Program-made: the position numbers and the translations under genes
Shown here: in pieces, positions 8,027 to 17,685 of the stretch
Layout of the letters: every line of letters starts with the position of its first letter
Position numbering within the stretch: position 1 is the stretch's first letter
DNA from: Nitrospira sp.
Lineage (GTDB): Bacteria > Nitrospirota > Nitrospiria > Nitrospirales > Nitrospiraceae
Assembly (NCBI GenBank): GCA_009594865.1
Contig: VOPT01000018.1
Coordinates: forward strand, 35,819 to 99,818
Direction of reading: 5' to 3'
Length of the DNA stretch: 64,000 bases
Notes under the pieces: generated by a model
Databases searched by the model: none
What the model saw: the letters and a program-made list of their open reading frames with translations, nothing else
Told to the model about the DNA's origin: nothing

Positions 8027-8506
8027 CTACGATTTGTCGGCGGTGAGCTGTTCCGCCAGATACCGCTCTTCTCCGACTTGCTCGATCGTTCGAAGCTGGG
8101 TCTCGAACCAATCGATGTGTTCCTCTGTGTCGATGATCATGTCCTCCAGCCGATGTCGGGTAGTGAAATCCCCGACTTTCGCGCAGTGGGCAATGCCTTG
8201 GCGCAGCACATCTGCGTCCTCACGCTCAAAGGCCAGATCTGCCGCGAGGAGTTCCGATACTTTCTTGCCCGCTGCCACGGCATCCAGATGCCCCATCTCC
8301 GGGGCGCCGCCGAGGTAGAGGATATGATCGATCAAACCTGACGAATGACTGACCTCTTCCTGAGACAGGTGGCTAAAATGGGCATGGAGCCGGCCATACC
8401 CCCAATGCTTGCAGAGAGCGGCGTGCAACAGATACTGGTGGACCGCCGTCAGCTCACTGACCAACACTTTATTCAGAATATCGAGGACGCCCTCTTTCGC
8501 TTTCAT
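8027..8506 (-). CDS. bfr: Bacterioferritin-family subunit lacking the haem-ligand Met
   Basis: A 159-residue four-helix ferritin-like protein. In E. coli Bfr numbering the ferroxidase ligands Glu18, Glu51, His54, Glu94 and the final His130 equivalent are kept, but the bridging Glu127 position is Thr and the haem ligand Met52 is Val. It is therefore predicted to oxidise or store iron with an altered di-iron site and not to supply the haem ligand. It lies 32 bases downstream of a paralogue that keeps Met52, suggesting a mixed shell. RBS GGGAGGAG-like sequence precedes the ATG. Confidence 0.85.
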   Translation of the reverse strand: MKAKEGVLDILNKVLVSELTAVHQYLLHAALCKHWGYGRLHAHFSHLSQEEVSHSSGLIDHILYLGGAPEMGHLDAVAAGKKVSELLAADLAFEREDADVLRQGIAHCAKVGDFTTRHRLEDMIIDTEEHIDWFETQLRTIEQVGEERYLAEQLTADKS

Positions 8507-8538
8507 GCCCGTCTCCTCCCTGCACCATTCCGGCTGGC

Positions 8539-9015
8539 TTAGCTGTCTTTCTTGATTTGCTCAGCGAGGTAATTCTCGAGGCCTACCTGCTTGATCGTTT
8601 CCATCTGGGTCTCGATCCAATCGATATGTTCATCGACATCCTTCGCCATATCCTCGAACATGTGCCGCGTCGTAAAATCTGCGACCTTCGTACAATGCAC
8701 CACCCCTTCACTCAACAGGGCGAGCATTTCCTGCTCGGCCTTCAGATCGAGCTTCAACTGCTCGGGAACGGTTTCCCCGATGTGCACCGTATTCATCCGT
8801 TGGACGTTGGGCACACCTTCCAAATAGAGAATGTGACTGATCAGCTCATCCGCATCTTTCATCTCATCGATGCTGCGTTCCCTCACCGTGTGATGGAGCC
8901 GTTCATAGCCCCAGTTGGCACACATCTTCGCATGAACGAAATACTGATTGATGGCCGTAAGATCTGCCGTCAACACTTTATTCAGTAGCTCAATCACGCC
9001 TTGTTTCGCCTTCAT
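8539..9015 (-). CDS. bfr: Bacterioferritin-family subunit with haem-ligand Met but altered ferroxidase site
   Basis: A 158-residue paralogue of the neighbouring gene. Met52, the inter-subunit haem ligand of E. coli Bfr, is present (IDEMKDAD), as are Glu51, Glu94 and the His130 equivalent. Ferroxidase ligands are changed: Glu18 to Asp, His54 to Asp and Glu127 to Val. This is the complement of the downstream paralogue, so this subunit may bind haem while the other does the ferroxidase chemistry. A strong GGAGGAG site precedes the ATG. It is the first gene of the pair. Confidence 0.85.
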   Translation of the reverse strand: MKAKQGVIELLNKVLTADLTAINQYFVHAKMCANWGYERLHHTVRERSIDEMKDADELISHILYLEGVPNVQRMNTVHIGETVPEQLKLDLKAEQEMLALLSEGVVHCTKVADFTTRHMFEDMAKDVDEHIDWIETQMETIKQVGLENYLAEQIKKDS

Positions 9016-9109
9016 ATCTCCTCCTCCGGCCCGTCAATGTGTCATGGCCTCTGGTCGCCCATACGGTTTGGACATGGTATGCATGACATGCATCCTTTAT
9101 TGTACTCCT

Positions 9110-9138
9110 TACTTAGAGATTCTCGAAAGGGTTGTCAA
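9110..9138 (-). promoter_or_regulatory. Candidate sigma-70 promoter for bacterioferritin pair
   Basis: In the 304-base gap 9016-9319, the minus strand has a perfect -35 TTGACA (9133-9138) and, 17 bases on, TAAGTA (9110-9115) as a weak -10. The 5' leader then holds two ATGCAT boxes (9079-9084 and 9088-9093) and an AAGGAG stretch. A metal-responsive operator is plausible but no Fur or IscR box was recognised. Nothing else is seen in this gap. Confidence 0.35.
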
Positions 9139-9319
9139 CCACCGACATACGTATTTATGAGGGCGGTTATCAACATCGCCGAGAACGCTTCTCATTGTCC
9201 TCATCAGAAACGTCATCCGCGGGCGAGGAGGGCGACAATTCTGGGGAAGAGTTGATGAATCCGGACTAAAGAATAAGTAGGCAGGAAAGAAATAGCATTG
9301 GGCAGAACGTGCATTGCAC

Positions 9320-11659
9320 TTACCCGGCTTCGCGGTAACCGCACGCCTCTTCATTGCGGCACTGCACCGAACGACCGGCCTGCTTACTCACCTTCTCGAT
9401 GAGAAACGGTGCCTGACACTTGGGACAGGGCTTATTAATCGGTCGATCCCAGAGCGCAAATTCACACTCGGGATAGCGGCTACACGAATAAAAATTCCGT
9501 CCTTTTTTCGTGCGCTTCTGTACCAGATCCCCGCCGCATCCAGGCTGTGGGCATTTCACTCCCAAAGCAATGGCCTTCGTGGTTTTGCATTCGGGATAGG
9601 CGGAACAGGCCAAGAATTTTCCGAAGCGGCCTGATTTGACGACCATGGGGCTTGAACACTTCTCACATTTCTCGTCGGTCGTCTCCTCCAGCTTGGGCAC
9701 GATCTTGATCGTCCCGTCGGGAAGTTTTTCAAAGTTCTGCGTATTCTTGCAGGGAGGATCTTCCTTATATCCGGGGCAGGCCAAAAACTTTCCGTTTCGC
9801 CCCCACTTGATCTCCAACATGCGGCCGCATTTTTCACAAGGCAGGTTGGTCGGTGGCTCAACGATGTCTTTGGGCCCGGGAATACTTTGCGCCAGTTCCA
9901 TTTCCTTGACGAAGGGGGCATAAAACTCCCTGACCGCCGAGACCCACGGCTTCGTCCCCTCTTCCACCTCGTCCAGCTGCTCTTCCATATGGGAGGTAAA
10001 TTCCGTGTCCAGCAGATCCGGAAACCCCTTCAGCAAAAAGTCGTTGACCGTCCGACCCGTTTCGGTAGGCAGAAAGCGGCCCTCGACCTTCTCGACATAT
10101 TTCCGATCCTGAATCGTGGAAATGATGGCCGCATAGGTCGACGGGCGACCGATGCCCTTTTCCTCCAGCTCACGGATCAGCAGCGCCTCATTGTAACGGG
10201 GTGGCGGCTGGGTGAAATGCTGCTTCGAGATAAAGCCCGGCAGGGTCTGCTGCTCCTGCTCGACCAGATGCAGCGATTCTCCTTCACGGAGTACGGGAAG
10301 CTGCCGGTCCGATTCGTCTTCCGACTCTTGCTCATTTTTCGGCTTCTGCGACGGCAATTCCTTGTCGGTTCCCTCCAGGTAGACAGCCGTATGGCCAGGG
10401 AATTTGACGACGGTGCCGGTTGTGCGAAACACGTAGCGCTCTGATGTTCCGACCGGACTGGAATCGACCCGTGTCACATCGAGAATAGCCGGGACCATCT
10501 GTGAAGCAATGAATCGATTCCAGATCAGCTTGTACAGGTTGTATTGATCCTGCTCGAGAAATTGCCTGATGGATTCAGGATCACGCGCCGCCATCGTCGG
10601 GCGAATGGCTTCGTGCGCTTCCTGCGCCGCCTTTTGTGTCTTGTACACATTGGGAGTCGCCGGCAAATACTCCTCTCCGAAACGTTCGCGAATCACCAGC
10701 CTCGCATCCTCCATCGCCTCTTGCGAGATTCGCGGTGAATCGGTTCTCATATATGTAATGAGACCCATCGGACCTTCCGCGCCGATTTCCACGCCTTCGT
10801 ACAATTGCTGCGCCAGAGTCATGGTCTTCTTAGGCGTGAAATGCAATTTCCTGGCGGCTTCCTGTTGCAGCCGGCTGGTGATGAAGGGTGCGACCGGGTT
10901 GCGTTTTTTCTCTTTTCGCTCGATCGATTCAACGACAAATGCTTTACCTTGCACCGCATTGAGAATTTGCTCGGCCTGCGCACTCGTGCCGATATCGGCA
11001 TCCTGCCCATTAATGGAATGCAGCTTCGCCTCGAAGGCTGGAGGATTGTCTCCGCGCAAGAGCGCGACAATCGACCAATATTCCTCGGCTCTGAATTTTT
11101 CGCGTTCCTGTTCCCGGTCGCAAATAAGCCGCACCGCCACCGATTGGACGCGTCCCATGCTGAGACCGCGCCGCACTTTTTTCCACAATAACTGGCTGCC
11201 CTGATACCCAACGATCCGGTCAAGTACCCGGCGCGCCTGCTGAGCCTGAACCAACTTCATATCGATTTCGCCGGGGGACTTCAGGGCGCGTTTGATCGCC
11301 GATTCCGTGATTTCGTTAAAGAGCACACGGTAGACCTTCCCGTCTTTTTTCTTCCCCTTGCCGTGAAGTTCCTGTGCGATATGCCAGGCAATCGCCTCAC
11401 CTTCACGATCAGGGTCCGGCGCTAAAAACACCGTGTCCACCTGCTGGGCTTTTTTCTTGATATCTGCAAGGACTTTGGATTTGCCTTTGATCGTGACGTA
11501 CTGGGGCTCAAAGTCATGTTCCAGATCGACGCCCAGTTTACTGGTCGGCAAATCTTTGACATGCCCGACGGAGGCCATGACGGAATACCCCCGACCGAGA
11601 TACTTGGTGATGGTTCGCGCCTTGGTGGGGGACTCAACGATGATCAGCGATTTGGCCAT
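9320..11659 (-). CDS. topA: DNA topoisomerase I
   Basis: A 779-residue type IA topoisomerase that relaxes negative supercoils. The TOPRIM domain opens the protein (LIIVESPTKA; acidic DPDREGE at 81-87). The active-site Tyr is about residue 303 in LITYMRTDSP. The C-terminus has four Cys4 zinc ribbons of the topoisomerase type (starting near CEKCGRMLE, CEKCSSPM, CPQPGCGG and CPKCQAPF). Length and domain order are standard. dprA lies 99 bases upstream on the same strand, a common pairing. Confidence 0.97.
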   Translation of the reverse strand: MAKSLIIVESPTKARTITKYLGRGYSVMASVGHVKDLPTSKLGVDLEHDFEPQYVTIKGKSKVLADIKKKAQQVDTVFLAPDPDREGEAIAWHIAQELHGKGKKKDGKVYRVLFNEITESAIKRALKSPGEIDMKLVQAQQARRVLDRIVGYQGSQLLWKKVRRGLSMGRVQSVAVRLICDREQEREKFRAEEYWSIVALLRGDNPPAFEAKLHSINGQDADIGTSAQAEQILNAVQGKAFVVESIERKEKKRNPVAPFITSRLQQEAARKLHFTPKKTMTLAQQLYEGVEIGAEGPMGLITYMRTDSPRISQEAMEDARLVIRERFGEEYLPATPNVYKTQKAAQEAHEAIRPTMAARDPESIRQFLEQDQYNLYKLIWNRFIASQMVPAILDVTRVDSSPVGTSERYVFRTTGTVVKFPGHTAVYLEGTDKELPSQKPKNEQESEDESDRQLPVLREGESLHLVEQEQQTLPGFISKQHFTQPPPRYNEALLIRELEEKGIGRPSTYAAIISTIQDRKYVEKVEGRFLPTETGRTVNDFLLKGFPDLLDTEFTSHMEEQLDEVEEGTKPWVSAVREFYAPFVKEMELAQSIPGPKDIVEPPTNLPCEKCGRMLEIKWGRNGKFLACPGYKEDPPCKNTQNFEKLPDGTIKIVPKLEETTDEKCEKCSSPMVVKSGRFGKFLACSAYPECKTTKAIALGVKCPQPGCGGDLVQKRTKKGRNFYSCSRYPECEFALWDRPINKPCPKCQAPFLIEKVSKQAGRSVQCRNEEACGYREAG

Positions 11660-11758
11660 GTGGCTCCACGTTCCTCGGTACCTGCATCCAGACTACCATA
11701 ATACCCACTATAACAAATATCGAGACTCTGTCAGCCTGAATCTCTCAATGAGTGGCGA

Positions 11759-12880
11759 TCAGGGACGCACATACTCGTTGCCGGGCAATTGACGAACACA
11801 ATTTTTCAATTCCAAGGAGAGCAACAACGCGGCAACCTGCGCGGCCGGAAGCCCGCTGCGTCGAATGACATCATCGACCGATTGCGGTAACGCCGACACG
11901 GCATCATACACTATCGCCTCTTCAGGCCCTAGTTGCGTAGCCGGTCGCGCGACGTTCGCGCGGCGGCCGAGCCGTTCGCGGAACGTGGCATCGAGTTGAG
12001 GCAACAATTCATCCAGAATATCCTGCGCCGACTCAACGAGCCTCGCGCCGTCTTTCAGCAGGCTATTGGGGCCGCGACTATTCCCGGCTTTCACGAAACC
12101 CGGTACCGCAAACACCTCACGCCCCTGCTCGCCGGCTAATCGTGCAGTAATGAGGGACCCGCTCTCGACCGCCGCTTCGGTCACCACAACGCCTAACGAC
12201 AGGCCGCTGATAATGCGGTTCCGGCGTGGGAAATGGTAACTGTGGGGCGCGGATCCGAGCGGCAGCTCCGAAAGCACCGCTCCTTGCCGCTCGATCTGCG
12301 CGCGAAGCGGACCATGATCGGTTGGATACGTACGATCCAACCCGCACCCCATCACGGCAAGCGTCCGTCCCTTGCCGGCGAGTGCCCCGCGATGTGCGGC
12401 GGCATCAACTCCGCGGGCCAATCCACTGACAATCGTGAAGCCCATCTCCGCCAACTCCCGGGCCAATTCTTCGGCGAGCACGCGGCCGGCGGAACTGACT
12501 TTCCGCGTTCCGACTATCGCCACGGCTTGCCGATCATCTTCCAGTAGGCTTCCCTGGAAATACAGAAGCGGCGGAGGGTCCGGAATTGTCTTGAGCGGCG
12601 CAGGATACTGCGGATCGAGATACGTCAGCACGGTGATCTGACGACGCTGCAACGTCTCCAGTTCCCGGTCAAGCTCTCTCACCGCCTGTGCGTCCGGCCC
12701 ACGTCGAACGGCTTCGATCAGCGGGACTCTGCAACCAACGTCTTCCAGGCTGGCTGGCGTTGCCGACAGGACCGCGTCCGGCGAGCCCATCGCCTGCACC
12801 AACTTGAGCAGAATGGCATCACCCACACCGGGGATCGCACGGAGCATCAGCCAGGGGCGGAGGGATCGACTATTCACCAT
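11759..12880 (-). CDS. dprA: DNA-processing protein DprA/Smf
   Basis: A 373-residue protein. DprA protects incoming single-stranded DNA and loads RecA during transformation. It has an N-terminal helix-hairpin-helix-like region (about 1-65), a Rossmann-like DprA core with GTRKVSSAG and FTIVSGLARGVDAAAH, and a C-terminal winged-helix domain (last about 60 residues). It is upstream of topA and probably co-transcribed. No other competence gene is in the window. Confidence 0.95.
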   Translation of the reverse strand: MVNSRSLRPWLMLRAIPGVGDAILLKLVQAMGSPDAVLSATPASLEDVGCRVPLIEAVRRGPDAQAVRELDRELETLQRRQITVLTYLDPQYPAPLKTIPDPPPLLYFQGSLLEDDRQAVAIVGTRKVSSAGRVLAEELARELAEMGFTIVSGLARGVDAAAHRGALAGKGRTLAVMGCGLDRTYPTDHGPLRAQIERQGAVLSELPLGSAPHSYHFPRRNRIISGLSLGVVVTEAAVESGSLITARLAGEQGREVFAVPGFVKAGNSRGPNSLLKDGARLVESAQDILDELLPQLDATFRERLGRRANVARPATQLGPEEAIVYDAVSALPQSVDDVIRRSGLPAAQVAALLLSLELKNCVRQLPGNEYVRP

Positions 12881-12990
12881 CGTCCGAGTTCATCAGGCAT
12901 GGTCGGTCCGGCTCAGTGACCATGGTGCTGGGAAGCGCTGGCAGAGACGGGACTGTCGCGTGGAGTCAGCGAGGCCGGCGCCTTGCGGCA

Positions 12991-14502
12991 TTACATCACG
13001 ACTAAATCGAACTGCTCGAGGTGCAGCCGATCATCCGGAGTCACGAGAATCTTCGCGCTATACCGCCGCTCGAGCTCTTCTACTCCCGGCTGTTCCTGTT
13101 CCTGTAACAGGAGGGCAACCGCGGGATGCGCTCCAACGACGACACGTTGCTGCTCGATTTCGTGACCGAGCCGCCGCACTTCCCGGAAAATTTCGTAGGC
13201 GACTGACATGGGAGATTTCGTGTACCCACGCCCGTCGCAGTAGTGGCACGGTTCGGAGAGAGACCGCAACAGATCCTCTCGCACGCGTTCACGGGAAATT
13301 TCGATCAATCCTAGGTCAGACACTCGGGAAATCCTGGTCCGCGCCTTGTCGGACGACATGGCATCCACCAAAGCGTGGTAGACCTTATCGCGGTTCTTCT
13401 CCCGCTCCATGTCGATGAAATCGACGATGATGATCCCGCCGATCCCCCGCAACTTGACCTGGTAGGCAATCTCCCGCGCCGCTTCCAAGTTGTTGCGCAG
13501 AATGGTTTCTTCCTGATCGCGCTTACCGACAAACCGGCCGGTATTCACATCGATCACCGTCATCGCTTCGGTGTGATCGATCACCAGGTACCCGCCGGAC
13601 TTCAGCCACACTTTACGACTCATCGCGCGCGCGATTTCCTGTTCGACCCCCAGGTAATCGAACAAGCTTTCTTCCTTGTCATAGAAGTGAATGCGCGAGG
13701 TCTGTTCGGGAGAAAACCGCTGCACGAACCCTTTGATCGCGTTGTATTCTTCGCGCGAATCAATCAATAACCGATCGACTCGGCGGCCGAAGAGATCCCG
13801 CACTACGCGAAAGCTCAAGCTCAAATCGCTATGCAAGAGGCTCGGGGCAGGCTGTTGATCACGCTTGGTCAGCACGTCCTGCCAGAGGACATGCAGAAAC
13901 TCGACGTCCGAGCGCAATTCTTCTTCCTTCACCCCTTCGCTCACCGTCCGCACGATGTAGCCAAACCCGGGGCGCCGCGCCCGTTTCATAATTTCTTTCA
14001 AGCGCGCGCGTTCCTCATCGCGAGGAATCCGGCGGGATACACCGATATGCTCCACCGTCGGCATGAATACCAGATACCGGCCGGGCAACGACACGTAGGT
14101 CGTCACTCGCGATCCCTTCGTCCCGATCGGACCTTTGGAAATCTGCACCATGACTTCCTGTCCTTCGGACAATAATTCCTCGATGGGCTTCGAACTTTGC
14201 CGTTTTGGCTTGGGGACTTCGGAATCTTTATTGTCTTCGTCATCGCCTTCGACTAAGGTGTCGCCCGGCTCGATATCGATGGACAGATCGGAGACGTGCA
14301 TGAACGCCGCCTTCTCCAGCCCGATATCGATGAAGGCGGCCTGCATCCCAGGCAACACTTTCGCCACCCGCCCCTTATAAATGTTGCCGACGTAATCCTG
14401 ATCTTTGGCGCGGTCGCCATAGAGGTCCGTGACGACGCCATTATCCAGGACGGCAACGCGGGTTTCTTCCCGCGCGATACTGATTGCGATCTCCACACCC
14501 AT
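12991..14502 (-). CDS. rng: Ribonuclease G/E family endoribonuclease
   Basis: A 503-residue protein if it starts at ATG 14502, which has AAAGGAG five bases upstream; a GTG at 14508 overlaps that site. It has an S1 RNA-binding domain (about 37-125), an RNase H-like region, and the DNase I-like catalytic part with metal-binding Asp in VIDVNTGRFVG and IIIVDFIDM. A zinc-link motif CHYCDGRGY follows. The length matches RNase G rather than RNase E, which carries a long scaffold tail. It cleaves single-stranded RNA and matures rRNA. It follows the rod-shape cluster on the same strand. Confidence 0.93.
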   Translation of the reverse strand: MGVEIAISIAREETRVAVLDNGVVTDLYGDRAKDQDYVGNIYKGRVAKVLPGMQAAFIDIGLEKAAFMHVSDLSIDIEPGDTLVEGDDEDNKDSEVPKPKRQSSKPIEELLSEGQEVMVQISKGPIGTKGSRVTTYVSLPGRYLVFMPTVEHIGVSRRIPRDEERARLKEIMKRARRPGFGYIVRTVSEGVKEEELRSDVEFLHVLWQDVLTKRDQQPAPSLLHSDLSLSFRVVRDLFGRRVDRLLIDSREEYNAIKGFVQRFSPEQTSRIHFYDKEESLFDYLGVEQEIARAMSRKVWLKSGGYLVIDHTEAMTVIDVNTGRFVGKRDQEETILRNNLEAAREIAYQVKLRGIGGIIIVDFIDMEREKNRDKVYHALVDAMSSDKARTRISRVSDLGLIEISRERVREDLLRSLSEPCHYCDGRGYTKSPMSVAYEIFREVRRLGHEIEQQRVVVGAHPAVALLLQEQEQPGVEELERRYSAKILVTPDDRLHLEQFDLVVM

Positions 14503-14644
14503 ACACACTCCTTTAACCCCAGATCGGTCGGATCGGCAGGCGCACGCGGACGGATGTCCGGGTTCTCTCGTCTCGCCGGAAGTCCGGCACCCATCTGGTT
14601 CACATGGTTATTTCACAACAAGTCGGCCCCTGTCCAGGCATGGC

Positions 14645-15766
14645 CTAGTAAAACAGGGTCAACCGACGTCGCTTCACATTCAATAACAAACCCAATGACG
14701 CCATCGTCATGATGGTCGCGCTGCCCCCATAACTCACCAGGGGAAGCGGAATCCCGACGATGGGAAACATCCCTGCGGTCATGCCGATATTGACCACCAC
14801 GCAAAAACACAGCATGGCGACAATACCTGCCGCGAGTAACGCCCCGAGCGTGTCCTTCGCACGCGCGGCTATTTCCAAGGACACCCATATCAGCGCGATA
14901 AACAGCGCCAGCAGGACCAGGACACCGACGAAGCCCCATTCCTCCGCATAGACGGCGAATACGAAGTCGGTATGCCCTTCCGGCAGGAACTTCAGCTGAC
15001 TCTGTGTGCCGCCGTACAGTCCCTTGCCGGACAGTTCCCCTGACCCAATGGCAATTCTCGATTGCAGCGCATGATACCCCTTGCCTCCCGGGTCATAATC
15101 GGGATCCACGAAGGCCATGACCCGTTCGCGCTGATAATCATGCAGTGATGCCCAGACCACTTCCCACACAAATGGAAAAAGCATGACCGAAAGCAGCAAA
15201 ATGATGCCCAATGCCTTCGACCGGACGCCGACCATCAATAACATGGCCGCATAGACCGCCAAAAAGCTTAACCCACTTCCCAAATCCGGCTGCTTCAGGA
15301 TTAACAACAACCCCGGCAACACAATGAGTCCCGGCAACACCACCCGGTGCAGCCACCCCACACGCGAGGCACGGGAGTAATAGTTGGCCAGGACCAGAAC
15401 CAGGACCAATTTCGCAAATTCAGACGGTTGAAACGCAAATGGCCCGATCGGAATCCATCGCTGCGCCCCGCGGCTCGATTTCCCCATGAACAACACGACC
15501 GCAAGCATGATCAAAATGACCGCGTAAGTCGGATACGCCAGGCGCGCAATCTTGTGATAATCGGACAGATACATCACCAGAAACGCGACGGTTCCCAACA
15601 GAATCCAGACCAGCTGTTTGAGATAGAAGGGGAAGGCGGTGTCCTGAGAGTGCGTCACACTATAGATCGACAGCACCCCGACCGACAGGATGACCGCGAT
15701 TAGCCCCATGAAGCGAAGGTCGAAACTATCCAACCCTCGACTGTCGATCACCCGATCAATCATCAC
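14645..15766 (-). CDS. rodA: Rod-shape peptidoglycan glycosyltransferase RodA
   Basis: A 373-residue SEDS-family polytopic membrane protein that polymerises lipid II glycan strands in the elongasome. About ten hydrophobic helices are visible, with conserved SEDS stretches such as GAQRWIPIGPFAFQPSE and the C-terminal PLVSYGGSA. The start overlaps the mrdA stop by 4 bases, so RodA and its partner PBP2 are translationally coupled. The gap 14509-14644 to rng shows no clear signal. Confidence 0.96.
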   Translation of the reverse strand: MMIDRVIDSRGLDSFDLRFMGLIAVILSVGVLSIYSVTHSQDTAFPFYLKQLVWILLGTVAFLVMYLSDYHKIARLAYPTYAVILIMLAVVLFMGKSSRGAQRWIPIGPFAFQPSEFAKLVLVLVLANYYSRASRVGWLHRVVLPGLIVLPGLLLILKQPDLGSGLSFLAVYAAMLLMVGVRSKALGIILLLSVMLFPFVWEVVWASLHDYQRERVMAFVDPDYDPGGKGYHALQSRIAIGSGELSGKGLYGGTQSQLKFLPEGHTDFVFAVYAEEWGFVGVLVLLALFIALIWVSLEIAARAKDTLGALLAAGIVAMLCFCVVVNIGMTAGMFPIVGIPLPLVSYGGSATIMTMASLGLLLNVKRRRLTLFY

Positions 15767-17646
15767 GTCTTCGGCCGCGCATCGACCGGCACCGCAGGCG
15801 ACTTGGCCCGCCCGCTTGCCGGAGCCCCCGGCAGTACCTGGGGATAGGCTTTCACATAGGCTTCAATAACATCCTTGGCCAGGGGCGCGGCAGCCGATCC
15901 ACCATGCCCCATGTGCTCAGCGAGGACAGCGACGGCAATGCGTGGCGCCTCCACCGGAGCAAAAGCGACGAACCATGCATGGTCCCGGAATTTCTTGGGG
16001 ATGTCCTTCTCAGGCCCGGTGCGGAGCGCCGCCGTCTGAGCGGTGCCGGTTTTTCCGCCGATCGTCACCAACGGGGACTTGGCGCGCGTCGCCGTTCCTT
16101 TGGTCACCACGTCGGCCAAGGCGGACTTGATGAGTGCAAGGGTTGCCGGCTTGACCGCGACTTTTCCGCGCACCGTCGGCGGAAACTCTGCCCGTTCTCC
16201 TGTTGTGCGGTTCATCACCGCCTGCACCAAACGCGGCTTGATCGAGAGGCCGTCGTTCGCCACCGTGCCGATCACACTGGCCATCTGCAGGGGCGTCACC
16301 GTGACATATCCCTGTCCGATTGCAGCGGAGATGGTTTCTCCGGGGTACCAGGGCTGATTGCGCGCCCTCTGTTTCCACGCGGTTGACGGCACGATGCCCA
16401 CACGTTCCGACGGCAACTCGACGCCTGTCTCCTGGCCGAGCCCGAATTGCTTCGCATATTCGGCAATCGTGTCGATGCCCATACGCTGGCCGACGGTGTA
16501 AAAATACACGTCACAGGAGTGGATCAACGCTTCGTTCATGTCGACAGATCCATGCCCGCCTTGTTTCCAGTCATGAAACAACCGATTCCCGAATTGATAG
16601 CCGCCATTGCACCGCACCATCGTCGAAGGCGTGACCGTGTTCGATTCGAGCGCGGCCGCCGCCATGACGACCTTGAATGTCGATCCGGGGGGATACTGTC
16701 CCTGCGTCGCTCGATTATTCAGCGGGCGCCGTTCGTTCTGAACAATTTCGACCCATTGCTTGTTCGTCAATTCTTTGGACAACACATTCGGATCGAACCC
16801 GGGGCGACTGGCCATCGCCAGAATATCGCCGTTCGTCGGATCCAGGGCCACGATGGCGCCTGACTCATCCCCCAAGAGGTCCTCAGCGATTTTTTGCAAC
16901 TTGGCATCAATCGTCAGATAAAGATCATCGCCCGCGAGGGGCTTATCGGACACGATGGCACGTTTCTCATGGCCCAACGCATCCACTTCGACACTCTTTT
17001 GCCCTGCGCGACCGCGTACCTGCCGGTCGAACCATTTTTCCACGCCATACTGCCCCACGATGCTGCCCTGATGAAGATCCGCAAAATCCGGCTTTTCAAG
17101 TTGATCGGCCGATACTTCCCCGACATATCCCAACAAGTGCGCCGCGACATCGCCTGCGGGATAATTCCGCTGCGACTCCACCTGAATCATCACCCCTGGT
17201 AAATCCAAGCGGTGGGACTCGATCAGGGTCGCCTCGCGCAACGTCAGCCGATCCTTCACCTTGCGAGGCTGCAATTTGCCGCCCTTGCCGGTCGACAGTT
17301 TTTTCTGGATCACTTCCGGGTCGAGGGCAAGCAGAGAGGCCAATTGCCCGACTAACGCCTGTCGATCCTTCACATCCTCCAGCGTCACATACAAGGCAAA
17401 ACTCGGCACATTGTTCGCCAGCAACACACCGTTCCGGTCGAAAATCAGTCCACGAGCCGGTTCCAGGACCACGGAACGCGTCCGGTTATTCTCGGACAAA
17501 TCTCGATAATAAGGGCCTTCTCGAATCTGGAGATGCCACAAACGCAGAGCAAGCAACGCCACGACCAGCAGCAGACCTACACGCAGGATGACCAGCCGCC
17601 GCTGAAGATCCAAGAGATCAGAATCGTTATATCCTACCGTCGCCAT
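15763..17646 (-). CDS. mrdA: Penicillin-binding protein 2, peptidoglycan transpeptidase
   Basis: A 627-residue class B PBP with one N-terminal membrane helix (about 20-38), a pedestal domain, and a transpeptidase domain. Catalytic motifs are seen: Ser322-x2-Lys325 (GSTFK), SCD at 377-379 and KTG in GGKTGTAQ. It crosslinks peptidoglycan during sidewall growth with RodA, encoded immediately downstream. The C-terminal 30 residues are Pro/Ala rich and may be flexible. The position after mreB-mreC-mreD is the classical rod-shape order. Confidence 0.96.
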   Translation of the reverse strand: MATVGYNDSDLLDLQRRLVILRVGLLLVVALLALRLWHLQIREGPYYRDLSENNRTRSVVLEPARGLIFDRNGVLLANNVPSFALYVTLEDVKDRQALVGQLASLLALDPEVIQKKLSTGKGGKLQPRKVKDRLTLREATLIESHRLDLPGVMIQVESQRNYPAGDVAAHLLGYVGEVSADQLEKPDFADLHQGSIVGQYGVEKWFDRQVRGRAGQKSVEVDALGHEKRAIVSDKPLAGDDLYLTIDAKLQKIAEDLLGDESGAIVALDPTNGDILAMASRPGFDPNVLSKELTNKQWVEIVQNERRPLNNRATQGQYPPGSTFKVVMAAAALESNTVTPSTMVRCNGGYQFGNRLFHDWKQGGHGSVDMNEALIHSCDVYFYTVGQRMGIDTIAEYAKQFGLGQETGVELPSERVGIVPSTAWKQRARNQPWYPGETISAAIGQGYVTVTPLQMASVIGTVANDGLSIKPRLVQAVMNRTTGERAEFPPTVRGKVAVKPATLALIKSALADVVTKGTATRAKSPLVTIGGKTGTAQTAALRTGPEKDIPKKFRDHAWFVAFAPVEAPRIAVAVLAEHMGHGGSAAAPLAKDVIEAYVKAYPQVLPGAPASGRAKSPAVPVDARPKT

Positions 17647-17685
17647 CGCTGCTCTGCCGGTCTCTTTTTAGAGACCGTGTCTCCT

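Noticed and set aside
9079..9093. Two ATGCAT boxes upstream of the bacterioferritin genes as a Fur or IscR operator
   Set aside because: The boxes do not match a known metal-regulator consensus that I can name; kept only as a note in the promoter entry.
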